From: Flavobacteriales bacterium
GTDB lineage: Bacteria; Bacteroidota; Bacteroidia; Flavobacteriales; Flavobacteriaceae
DNA length: 33,250 nucleotides
Direction: 5' to 3'
NCBI GenBank assembly: GCA_004213965.1
Contig: SGZI01000008.1
Coordinates: forward strand, 1 to 33,250
Part shown: positions 26,901 to 33,250 of the stretch, in pieces
Position numbering within the stretch: position 1 is the first letter of the stretch
How the letters are laid out: each line of letters begins with the position of its first letter
The notes under the pieces: model-generated
Told to the model about the DNA's origin: nothing
Seen by the model: the letters and a program-made list of their open reading frames with translations, nothing else
Databases searched by the model: none
Program-made: the position numbers and the translations under genes

Positions 26901-27086
26901 AAATCCTAAATATTTTAAGAAATCTCTTCTAGAGGTTGAGCTGTTTGATAAATTTTCCTTATCACCTAAAAATTCATCAACAGGAATTTCATCAACAAAT
27001 TCTCTATCTTGAATTCCATCTACACCAGGATTCCTTTCAGAACTTAAATCTGATAAATTTTTCCAGTATTTCTTTTTATTAGACAT
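23958..27086 (-). CDS. actB: Alternative Complex III subunit ActB (molybdopterin-like plus Fe-S)
   Basis: 1042 residues, a fusion of a molybdopterin-oxidoreductase-like domain that has lost its cofactor (about 80-760) and a ferredoxin-like domain (about 770-1020). A Tat motif SRRDFLK (52-58) precedes a hydrophobic stretch ending LAAC (Cys72), consistent with Tat export and a lipid anchor; a 51-residue leader in front is normal for this phylum. The Fe-S cysteines are in CTGCGACVIACNAE, CQHCNHAPCETVCP, CVGTRYCANNCPY and CSFCIQNTQ...CACASAC, enough for three [4Fe-4S] and one [3Fe-4S] cluster as in the described complex. It carries electrons from ActC quinol to the ActA hemes. It is not a formate dehydrogenase or polysulfide reductase: the act context is decisive. 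Confidence 0.96.
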   Translation of the reverse strand: MSNKKKYWKNLSDLSSERNPGVDGIQDREFVDEIPVDEFLGDKENLSNSSTSRRDFLKYLGFSTAAATLAACEGPVIQSIPYVVQPNEIVPGLANFYATTISNGYDFANILVKNREGRPIKIEGNTTAPSSSANARVHASILDLYDSGRLAQPIKNGLPISWTEFDFETKRKLKEIDNSSKSIVLLTQTFASPSTNKLIDEFKNKYANVDHITYDTISESAALDAFENRYGQRGLANYDFSSADLIVSIGADFIGDWQGGGFEDGYTKNRIPKKGKMSRHIQFESNMTLSGANADSRIPVKISEQKLILLAIYSKLFLTNNKINLSENLQHKVDSTIKEILNSKKNAVIVSGINDVNYQELVLQINEKIKSKAFKPNQIIKTRLGNDAKVSNLLEQMQTGKIGALIMAGVNPVYSMPNSNEFIKALDKVDLSISFTMKNDETAAHVHYAAATSHYLESWGDAEIKHGELSLIQPVINKLFDTRQFQDQLLIWSNNNESYYQYVKDNWKKNILENSYWDKALHDGVYSNKNSSISKSKFLRSAKDKTYYTDLNDLINKVSAANDLYELTLYPKIGMGDGQQANNPWLQEFPDPLTRTTWDNYLTISEFDAKKLDLYLEPSTFFSESSHDADGGLNGKYAIVKLKNKSIKAPVIIQPGQARGTVGLSFGYGRSKGVKDEMKTGVNGYQLYENFKTDQLVSIQVTDGKHEFACIQLHNTLMGRGEILKETSLEVFNTKDQKYWNAETVVSLNHIETPVSSPKVDLWDEFDRSVGHHFNLSIDLNACTGCGACVIACNAENNVPVVGKREIRKSRDMHWLRIDRYYSSEETFHQDDKKKDDISGLGSSLTSFGELESPSENPQVAFQPIMCQHCNHAPCETVCPVAATSHGRQGQNHMAYNRCVGTRYCANNCPYKVRRFNWFLYNHNDEFDYHMNDDLGRMVLNPDVTVRSRGVMEKCSFCIQNTQAVILKAKLEGRPVAEGEFNDTCACASACSTGAMRFGDINEKESEIYKLKHDKRAYHLLDSVGTKPNVVYQVKIRNEKKV

Positions 27087-27101
27087 ATTAAAATCTACAA
27101 A

Positions 27102-28433
27102 TTAATAATGACATTTTCCGCATTCTAGTCCTCCCATTTGGGCTACAGTTAATTGCTCTACCCCATATTTTTTTGATAATTCTTCATGAATTTTAGCATA
27201 ATATTCATTGTCTTTTACTTTCACATTTGTTTCTCTATGACAGTTTATGCACCATCCCATTGTTAATGGAGAATGCTGGTACATAATTTCCATTTCTTCA
27301 ACAGGGCCATGACAAGTCTGACATTCAATTCCTGCAACTGAAACGTGTTGTGAATGATTAAAATATGCAAAATCCGGAAGGTTGTGGATTCTTACCCATT
27401 TTACTGGATATGTTACTCCGGTATACTCTTGCGTTTCATCGTCCCAACCAACTGACTTATATAGCTTTTGTATCTCAGCATCATAAAATGCTTTTGAATA
27501 TTCTTCAGATGTTTCACCAGTATATTCATATATCGTCTTATGACAATTCATACAAACATTTAAAGAAGGAATGCCTGAATGTTTACTTACTCTTGCAGAT
27601 GAATGACAATAATTACAATCAATTTGATTATCTCCAGCATGTATTTTATGAGAAAAATGAATTGGCTGTACTGGCATATAGCCCTGATTAGTACCTAACT
27701 GCATTGTCCATCCATAAAAACCATATGCGCTAACAAGTAAAAACAAAATTGCTGAACACAACATTAAAAATTGATTATCAATAAATGCTTTCCATAAAGG
27801 TTTTGATTTTTCTTCTTCAATTAATTTTACGTCATTTAAAATAGCAAAATTCCTAAGCGCATTACTCACTAAGAAAAGTCCAATAGCCAATAAAAAGAAA
27901 AGAAAAGTAAAAACACCTAAAATAATCTCGTTAGATAATCCTAAATCATTCGATGGGCCAGTAGTTGAAGCTACGGCAGCTGCAACAACTGGAGCTTTTT
28001 TTTCTTGATTAGTATAGGCTAAAATATTTTCAATATCTGCATCTGATAAGGAGGGGTAAGCTGTCATAGCAGCTCTATTATACTCGGAGTAAATTTTATT
28101 AGCATATGCATCCCCTGATTTTATTACTGATGCGCTATTTCTAATCCAAGCATAAAGCCATTGCTTATCAAGCCCTTGATCATTTAATAACCTGTCTTCA
28201 ACATGACGCAGAGCTGGGCCTGTCATCTTTTTATCTAGCTTGTGACAAGCTGCACAATTTGTATTAAACAAAGTTTTTCCTGCAGTTATATCAACATCCT
28301 GTGCAAATGAATTAGTGTAGGAAAAAATAAAAAAAAGAGAGAAAAATAAATGGATGAAAGAACATTTAGAAAAATGAAAAAAATTTCTAAAATTATAAGA
28401 GCTTAAATATTGCTTTTTATATCTTATATCCAT
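27102..28433 (-). CDS. actA: Alternative Complex III subunit ActA, multi-heme cytochrome c (six CxxCH)
   Basis: 443 residues from ATG 28431-28433. The open frame continues to a TTG at 28455-28457, but a -7 promoter box lies at 28462-28469, so a transcript would start too late for the TTG. The ATG also gives a better export signal (ending YTNSFAQ). A mono-heme cytochrome c domain (CAACH at 60-64) comes first, then two membrane helices (LGVFTFLFFLLAIGLFLV and LMLCSAILFLLVSAYGFYGW). The multi-heme domain follows with CNYCH, CMNCH, CQTCH, CINCH and CGKCH: six hemes in all, against five in the first-described ActA. ActA receives electrons from ActB. It is the first gene of the act-cox operon. The mono-heme fusion is probably a phylum-level feature. 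Confidence 0.95.
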   Translation of the reverse strand: MDIRYKKQYLSSYNFRNFFHFSKCSFIHLFFSLFFIFSYTNSFAQDVDITAGKTLFNTNCAACHKLDKKMTGPALRHVEDRLLNDQGLDKQWLYAWIRNSASVIKSGDAYANKIYSEYNRAAMTAYPSLSDADIENILAYTNQEKKAPVVAAAVASTTGPSNDLGLSNEIILGVFTFLFFLLAIGLFLVSNALRNFAILNDVKLIEEEKSKPLWKAFIDNQFLMLCSAILFLLVSAYGFYGWTMQLGTNQGYMPVQPIHFSHKIHAGDNQIDCNYCHSSARVSKHSGIPSLNVCMNCHKTIYEYTGETSEEYSKAFYDAEIQKLYKSVGWDDETQEYTGVTYPVKWVRIHNLPDFAYFNHSQHVSVAGIECQTCHGPVEEMEIMYQHSPLTMGWCINCHRETNVKVKDNEYYAKIHEELSKKYGVEQLTVAQMGGLECGKCHY

Positions 28434-28461
28434 TCCAAAATTCGTTAGAAAAAACAAAGCA

Positions 28462-28495
28462 CAAAAGTAATACCAAAAATGGTTATTTTAACCAT
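28462..28495 (-). promoter_or_regulatory. Promoter/operator region of the act-cox operon
   Basis: TACTTTTG (28462-28469, minus strand) exactly matches the TAnnTTTG -7 consensus, with the transcription start expected near 28455. Instead of a TTG -33 box, the region upstream holds a perfect inverted repeat, ATGGTTA-ttt-TAACCAT (28479-28495, seven-base arms). It covers the spacer and the place of the -33 box. That layout suggests regulation by a dimeric DNA-binding protein, perhaps an activator replacing the weak -33. The regulator is not identifiable here. Confidence 0.55.
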
Positions 28496-28573
28496 AAAAT
28501 ATTGATTATTTCTTTAAATTACTAATTTATAATGATTCTAAATAAAAAAGTAATAGAATAAATTATAATCCAT

Positions 28574-28581
28574 TAAATTTG
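28574..28581 (+). promoter_or_regulatory. Candidate -7 element for the SPOR-domain gene
   Basis: TAAATTTG is an exact TAnnTTTG match 19 bases before the ATG at 28601. No clear -33 TTG lies 19-21 bases upstream. The 28434-28600 gap therefore holds divergent start signals for actA and this gene, and nothing else recognisable. Confidence 0.35.
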
Positions 28582-28600
28582 TTTATTATCAAAACATAAA

Positions 28601-29008
28601 ATGAAAAAGCTATTTGAAATTTTATTTAGTTTAATATTTCTTTTCTTTAGTCAAAACCACCTGTATTCTCAAAAAGGGGAAATAGCAATAACGCAAAGTC
28701 TTGAAATTGAAAAGGTTATAGAAATTAAAAAAGAGTTAAGTAAAAATTCTTCAATGCTTAGAATACAAATTTATAATGGAAATCGCGATGAGGCTAAAGA
28801 GATTAAAGAAAAATTTGAAAAAAGAAAAATTGACTCAATCGTTGATATAGTTTATGAAACTCCTAATTATAAAATATGGATTGGCAATTATGTAAATCAA
28901 TTAGAGGCCGACATTAAATTACTAGAAATCAAAAAATATTATTCAGACGCATTTATTTTTAGACAAAAATTCAAACCGATAATTGATGAGGAAATCGAAG
29001 AAAATTAA
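28601..29008 (+). CDS. Small exported SPOR-domain protein
   Basis: 135 residues, the only plus-strand gene. The N terminus is a signal peptide ([24 protein letters not shown]). The rest reads as one SPOR-like unit: [57 protein letters not shown], with the typical IQIYNGNR...A motif, the Y/K-I-WIGNY strand and the alternating helix/strand order. SPOR domains bind denuded peptidoglycan glycan strands and often localise at division sites. The product should be a periplasmic glycan binder, but no partner domain is present. It is divergent from actA and convergent with infB. The stop TAA (29006-29008) overlaps the infB stop on the other strand within one TTAA. Confidence 0.83.
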   Translation: MKKLFEILFSLIFLFFSQNHLYSQKGEIAITQSLEIEKVIEIKKELSKNSSMLRIQIYNGNRDEAKEIKEKFEKRKIDSIVDIVYETPNYKIWIGNYVNQLEADIKLLEIKKYYSDAFIFRQKFKPIIDEEIEEN

Positions 29009-31578
29009 AGCTTCTTTTTAACTTCTACATTAATAAAGCCTTCTATTTCATCTCCTACTTTTATGTCCTTGAAATCATTTACCTGCAATCCACAATCATA
29101 ACCTTTATTAACTTCCTTTACATCATCTTTAAATCGTTTTAATGATGCTAAAGATCCTGAAAATATCACCACTCCTTCTCTAATAATTCTTACCTCGGAG
29201 CTTCTAAGGATTGATCCTTTTGTAACCATGCATCCTGCAATAGTCCCTAACTTAGATACTTTAAAAGTTTCGCGAACTTCACAAAGGCCAGTAATTTCTT
29301 CTTTTATATCTGGAGAAAGCATGCCTTCCATAGCGTCTTTTAATTCATTAATTGCATCATATATAATCGAGTATGTTCTTATATCAATTGCTTCTTTGTC
29401 TGCAACCTGTCTTGCATTACCCATAGGCCTAACGTTGAATCCAATTACCAATGCATCTGATGCTGACGCAAGCAACACATCACTTTCAGTAATTGCTCCA
29501 ACTCCCTTATGAATGATATTAACTTGTATTTCTTCAGTAGAAAGTTTTTGAAAAGAATCCGTTAACGCTTCAACAGATCCATCAACGTCTCCTTTAAGAA
29601 TTATATTTAATTCTTTAAAATCTCCTAAAGCAATTCTTCTTCCAATTTCATCTAAGGTAATATGTTTCTGAGTTCTAACAGTCTGTTCTCTTTGTAACTG
29701 ATTTCTTTTAGTAGCAATTTGTTTTGCTTCTCTTTCATCATTATATACTGAAAAGCTATCACCTGCTTGTGCAGCTCCGTCAAGTCCAAGAATTGAAACA
29801 GGAGTAGATGGGCCGGCAACTTCAAGAGCATTTCCTCTCTCATCATACATAGCCTTTATTTTCCCTGTATTTTTTCCGGCTAATACAAAATCTCCTATTT
29901 TTAATGTCCCCGTTTGAACCAATATTGTAGAAACATATCCTCTACCTTTATCTAAAAATGCTTCAACTACTGTTCCTGAAGCATTTCTTTCAGGATTCGC
30001 TTTAAGTTCTAAAAGTTCTGCCTCTAGAAGGACTTTTTCCAAGAGTTCATCAACCCCGTCTCCAGTTTTAGCAGAAATATCATGAGACTGAATTTTTCCT
30101 CCCCAATCTTCCACTAAAAGGTTCATGTTTGATAAACCTTCTTTAATCTTATCAGGATTCGCTTCAGGTTTATCAATTTTATTTATAGCAAAAACTATAG
30201 GGACACCAGCAGCTTGAGCATGTGATATAGCCTCCTTAGTTTGGGGCATTATATCATCATCTGCTGCAACAACAATTACAGCTAAATCTGTTACTTGTGT
30301 ACCTCTAGCCCTCATAGCAGTAAATGCCTCATGCCCAGGTGTGTCTAAAAAAGTAATTTTTTGACTATCCTTAAGCTCTACACTATATGCTCCAATATGC
30401 TGAGTAATACCCCCCGACTCTCCAGCTATTACATTCTCCTCTCTTATATAATCTAACAAGGATGTTTTTCCATGATCAACATGCCCCATTACAGTAATAA
30501 TAGGGGATCTAGGCTTTAGGTCTTTAGGATCATCTAGCACCTCCTCAATAACTTCTTCTTTTTCAGCAGTAACAAATTCTACCTTGTAGCCAAATTCTTC
30601 AGCTACAATTGATAACGTCTCTGCATCTAATCTTTGATTTAGAGTTACCATAAGCCCTAGAGTCATACATGCAGATATAATTTCAGTTGATGGCACCTCC
30701 ATCATAGTAGCAATTTCACTAGCAGTAACAAACTCTGTTACTTTAAGTACTTTACTCTCCTTCTCAATAACTGCAAGCTCCTCCTCTGACTTTTGCTTAT
30801 GTTGATCTCTTTTTTCCTTTCTATATTTTGCTGCTTTACCTTTTGTTGATTTTCCTTGAAGTTTCTCTAACGTCTCCTTAATTTGCTTTTGTACTTCCTC
30901 TTCATTTGGCTCTTCCTTGACAAGCTTTTTGCCTTTAGTTTTACCTCTTAATCCTTTTTTCTGTAAATTATCAGCTGATGGTTTTGGAATAATTCTTCTT
31001 CTTCTTTTTTTAGACTTTGGCTTTTCTTCCTCAGATTTCTTAGAAGGTGCTTCTTTAAATTTAGATAAATCTAATGTTTCACCTGTAGCTTTCAGTCCAG
31101 ATAATTTTTTATAATTATCTGTCTTATTTTCATCTACATCTGATTTTTTTTCTTCTATTTTCTCTTCTTTTAATTTTGGAGTATCTTCTAATTTAGAATC
31201 CTTGTCATCTTTCTTTTTAGTCTCTTGTTTTTTTGGCTTTTCCTCTAGATCAATCTTGCCCAATTTTTTAAATTTCGTAACCTTAGACGCTGCAGTAATT
31301 ACTTCCGCTTTCTTTTTATTTATTTCTTCAAGCTCTGCTTCTCTTTTTATCCTTAACTCCTCTTTTTCTTTAATTTGAGCTTCAGCAACCTCTTTAGAAG
31401 CTACCTTATTGTCCGCATCCAATTGAAATTCACCACATAGTAAATCATAGATTTCTTCACTAATTTTACTAGTGGGTCTTTTCTCTATTTCATGACCTTT
31501 CGATTCCAAAAAATCAATTGCTCGATCAATAGAAATATTTAATTCTCTAAGTACTTTGTTTAATCTAACTGCAGGCAT
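29005..31578 (-). CDS. infB: Translation initiation factor IF-2
   Basis: 857 residues (ATG 31576-31578). IF-2 positions initiator tRNA on the ribosome as a GTPase. Order: a short N-terminal domain ([23 protein letters not shown]), a low-complexity lysine/glutamate linker (about 60-280, including [13 protein letters not shown]), the IF2_N domain ([27 protein letters not shown]), and a G domain with GHVDHGKTS (about 365-373), DTPGHEAF and NKID. Domains II to IV follow through to the C-terminal fMet-tRNA domain. The linker is the long variable part usual in Bacteroidota. AAAGGA lies 4-9 bases before the ATG, a rare Shine-Dalgarno-like site here. It follows nusA by 31 bases. A GESGGI glycine run is forced by protein sequence. 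Confidence 0.97.
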   Translation of the reverse strand: MPAVRLNKVLRELNISIDRAIDFLESKGHEIEKRPTSKISEEIYDLLCGEFQLDADNKVASKEVAEAQIKEKEELRIKREAELEEINKKKAEVITAASKVTKFKKLGKIDLEEKPKKQETKKKDDKDSKLEDTPKLKEEKIEEKKSDVDENKTDNYKKLSGLKATGETLDLSKFKEAPSKKSEEEKPKSKKRRRRIIPKPSADNLQKKGLRGKTKGKKLVKEEPNEEEVQKQIKETLEKLQGKSTKGKAAKYRKEKRDQHKQKSEEELAVIEKESKVLKVTEFVTASEIATMMEVPSTEIISACMTLGLMVTLNQRLDAETLSIVAEEFGYKVEFVTAEKEEVIEEVLDDPKDLKPRSPIITVMGHVDHGKTSLLDYIREENVIAGESGGITQHIGAYSVELKDSQKITFLDTPGHEAFTAMRARGTQVTDLAVIVVAADDDIMPQTKEAISHAQAAGVPIVFAINKIDKPEANPDKIKEGLSNMNLLVEDWGGKIQSHDISAKTGDGVDELLEKVLLEAELLELKANPERNASGTVVEAFLDKGRGYVSTILVQTGTLKIGDFVLAGKNTGKIKAMYDERGNALEVAGPSTPVSILGLDGAAQAGDSFSVYNDEREAKQIATKRNQLQREQTVRTQKHITLDEIGRRIALGDFKELNIILKGDVDGSVEALTDSFQKLSTEEIQVNIIHKGVGAITESDVLLASASDALVIGFNVRPMGNARQVADKEAIDIRTYSIIYDAINELKDAMEGMLSPDIKEEITGLCEVRETFKVSKLGTIAGCMVTKGSILRSSEVRIIREGVVIFSGSLASLKRFKDDVKEVNKGYDCGLQVNDFKDIKVGDEIEGFINVEVKKKL

Positions 31579-31609
31579 ATATCCTTTATCTATAATTTAT
31601 AATTATTAA

Positions 31610-32842
31610 TTACTTTTCAAATTCTTCTTTTAAAATTTTAATTACATTATTGATTGTTTCTTCCTCTAAGTCTGTTCTTTTAACTAGATCTGCTGCATCT
31701 TGTTCTAAAACACTTTTAGCAGTATCTAATCCTGCCTTAGCTAATTCATCAATAACCCATGATTCAATCTCATCAGAAAATTCCGTTAATTCTACATCTT
31801 CCTCTACTCCGTCTCTGAATACATCTATTTCATAGCCAGTAATTTTTCCAGCTAGTCTAATATTATGACCACCCCTTCCAATTGCTTTACTTACCTCTTC
31901 TGGGTTAAGCATAACTTCAACCCTTTTAGTCTCTTCATTTATTTTCATAGAAGTAATTTTTGCTGGATTTAATGATCTTGAAATAAATAACTGTAAATTA
32001 TTTGTATAATTTATAACATCTATATTCTCATTACCTAATTCTCTAACTATACCATGAATTCTTGAGCCTTTCATTCCTACACAGGCTCCAACTGGATCAA
32101 TTCTATCATCATATGAGTCTACAGCTACCTTAGCCTTTTCACCAGGGATTCTTACTACTTTTTTTATTGATATTAATCCATCAAATATTTCTGGAATTTC
32201 CTGTTCAAATAATTTTTCTAAAAACACTGGAGAAGTTCTTGAAAAAATGATTGAAGGCTTAGTCCCTATAAGCTCTACACTTTCAATAATCCCTCTAATA
32301 TTATCGCCTTTTCTAAAAAAATCTGATGGGATTTGCTTATCCTTTGGCATAATTATTTCATTGCCATCATCATCCAATAGTATAATGGCTTTATGCCTAA
32401 TATGATGGACTTCTGCCGTATATATTTCCCCTTCTAATTCTTTGAATTTTTTGTACACATTTGTGTTATCATGCTCGTGAACTTTAGCAGTTAGGTTTTG
32501 TCTTAGTGCTAAAATAGATCTTCTGCCCAAATCAACTAATTTAACCTCCTCAGAAACATCTTCTCCTACTTCAAAATCTGGTTCAATTTTTCTCGCCTCT
32601 GTTAAAGAAATTTCACAATTTTCATCTTCTAATTTATCGTCTTCTACAACAATTCTATTTCTCCAAATTTCAAGATCACCTTTATCAGGATTAATAATGA
32701 TATCAAAATTATCATCATCTCCATATTTTCTTTTTAAAGTAGATCTAAAAACATCTTCTAGAATTGCCATTAATGTAGATCTGTCAATTAATTTATCATC
32801 TTTAAATTCTGAAAAAGATTCTATCAATGTTATATTCTCCAT
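31610..32842 (-). CDS. nusA: Transcription termination/antitermination factor NusA
   Basis: 410 residues (ATG 32840-32842). N-terminal RNA polymerase-binding domain (LIESFSEFKDDKLIDRSTLMAILEDVFRSTLKRKYGDDDNFDIIIN), then the S1 domain (GEIYTAEVHHIRHKAIILLDDDGNEIIMP), then KH1 (RIPGEKAKVAVDSYDDRIDPVGACVGMKGSRIHGIVRELGNENIDVI) and KH2 (EVMLNPEEVSKAIGRGGHNIRLAGKITGYEIDVF). It stops after a short acidic tail without the two C-terminal acidic repeats of the enterobacterial protein, as usual for this phylum. It is the middle gene of rimP-nusA-infB, 11 bases after rimP and 31 before infB. Confidence 0.97.
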   Translation of the reverse strand: MENITLIESFSEFKDDKLIDRSTLMAILEDVFRSTLKRKYGDDDNFDIIINPDKGDLEIWRNRIVVEDDKLEDENCEISLTEARKIEPDFEVGEDVSEEVKLVDLGRRSILALRQNLTAKVHEHDNTNVYKKFKELEGEIYTAEVHHIRHKAIILLDDDGNEIIMPKDKQIPSDFFRKGDNIRGIIESVELIGTKPSIIFSRTSPVFLEKLFEQEIPEIFDGLISIKKVVRIPGEKAKVAVDSYDDRIDPVGACVGMKGSRIHGIVRELGNENIDVINYTNNLQLFISRSLNPAKITSMKINEETKRVEVMLNPEEVSKAIGRGGHNIRLAGKITGYEIDVFRDGVEEDVELTEFSDEIESWVIDELAKAGLDTAKSVLEQDAADLVKRTDLEEETINNVIKILKEEFEK

Positions 32843-32853
32843 AATTTATTTAA

Positions 32854-33250
32854 TTAAAGTTTTATTTTCACTTTTGCTTCAACAATGTCCTTGTATAATA
32901 AGTCTATCTTTTTTTCTACTGTTATTTTACCCTTTCCAATTGGTTTTTTTTCCCTTTGTTTCCAAAATAGACTAATCTGATTAGAATTAGCATTAACTAG
33001 TTTTGCTTCATATTTCAAATCGTCTTTAGTCTTAACAACTAATATTCTTCCAATATTTTTTATATACTGTCTAATATTAGAAAGAGGGGTTACAGCTCCA
33101 GAAGATGTTACTTCTAGAGAAAAATCATGTTTATCCCTATCAATATTATGTTCAATAGATCTACTAACATATATGCAGTCTTCTACTGTTACTCCATTAT
33201 CTCCATCAATTACAATTTTGATAGAATTATCAAGAGCTATGTCCATGTCT
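32854..33250 (-). CDS. rimP: Ribosome maturation factor RimP, 5' end beyond window
   Basis: Partial gene: about 132 codons are visible and the frame runs on past the window edge. The blocks DNSIKIVIDGDNGVTVEDCIYVSRSIEHNID, FSLEVTSSGAVTPLSNIRQYIKNIGR and LKYEAKLVNANSNQISLF are the two domains of RimP, needed for 30S maturation. RimP is normally about 150-155 residues, so roughly 20 N-terminal residues are missing. The ATG at 33244-33246 falls inside the first strand (the codon before it, Asp, also fits the family) and is therefore an internal methionine, not the start. The gene heads the rimP-nusA-infB operon, so its promoter lies outside the window. Confidence 0.93.
   Translation of the reverse strand, partial: DMDIALDNSIKIVIDGDNGVTVEDCIYVSRSIEHNIDRDKHDFSLEVTSSGAVTPLSNIRQYIKNIGRILVVKTKDDLKYEAKLVNANSNQISLFWKQREKKPIGKGKITVEKKIDLLYKDIVEAKVKIKL

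Noticed and set aside
23958..27086. Formate dehydrogenase or polysulfide/nitrate reductase reading of the molybdopterin-like protein
   Set aside because: The gene sits between actA and actC in a complete actABCDEF-cox set, and the fused Fe-S domain is that of ActB.
27365..27691. Plus-strand open frame of 108 codons within actA
   Set aside because: Lies entirely opposite a well-supported multi-heme cytochrome gene; no recognisable domain or start signal. The same holds for the other plus-strand frames opposite coxA, actB, actC, sprA and infB.
30410..30415. C6 tract in infB as slippage site
   Set aside because: It encodes the conserved SGGIT of the IF-2 G domain; a frameshift in an essential gene would be lethal.
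1..33250. Mobile elements, CRISPR arrays, tRNA or rRNA genes, phage or defence genes
   Set aside because: No transposase or integrase, regularly spaced repeats or tRNA-like folds were seen; the genes are core respiratory, repair, secretion and translation functions of even composition.

Overview
This window is a stretch of core genome from a low-GC member of the Bacteroidota, most likely a flavobacterium. The pointers are the gliding/type 9 secretion gene sprA, an Alternative Complex III (act) operon next to an aa3-type cytochrome c oxidase, the gene order ruvA-sprA-gcvH-vanZ-tonB, very few Shine-Dalgarno sequences, and promoter-like sites of the Bacteroidota form TTTG-N19-TAnnTTTG. Almost everything lies on the minus strand; one small gene (28601-29008) is on the plus strand. 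No RNA genes, insertion sequences, CRISPR arrays or prophage were seen. No stretch over 300 bases lacks a gene.

Layout in minus-strand transcription order. (1) 33250-29005: rimP (5' part outside the window), nusA and infB, the classical transcription/translation operon. (2) 29008-28601, plus strand: a small exported SPOR-domain protein, whose stop codon overlaps that of infB. (3) 28433-15191: actA-actB-actC-actD-actE-actF-coxB-coxA, then ruvB and queG with small gaps. The products form a quinol:cytochrome c oxidoreductase and the core of the oxidase it feeds. (4) 15118-5827: ruvA, sprA, gcvH, a VanZ-like gene and tonB. (5) 5734-670: ctaB (heme O synthase), two subunit III genes, subunit IV, a cysteine-less SCO-like protein, SCO1, a DUF420 (CtaM-like) protein and a 69-residue CxxC membrane protein. 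This is the second half of the oxidase plus its copper/heme assembly set. (6) 580-1: a small membrane protein and an Xre-type regulator that runs off the window edge.

Regions 3 and 5 work together. ActA-F oxidises quinol and passes electrons through c-hemes to CoxB (CuA) and CoxA (heme a/a3-CuB). Subunits III and IV, heme A precursor synthesis and copper delivery come from region 5. Region 4 separates the two halves on the chromosome, and each half has its own promoter-like region carrying a different perfect inverted repeat.

I found no clearly new system of the defence or mobile-element kind. The points most worth a second look are: the cysteine-free SCO paralogue and the tiny CxxC protein in the oxidase assembly cluster; dyad operators placed inside two respiratory promoters; a 27-bp-period repeat overlapping the promoter of the Xre/membrane-protein pair; a shared TTTTCAA-nnn-TTGAAAA palindrome at two gene starts; the six-heme form of ActA; and a G7 tract in sprA. 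Several start codons were reassigned (actA, sprA) or are non-ATG.
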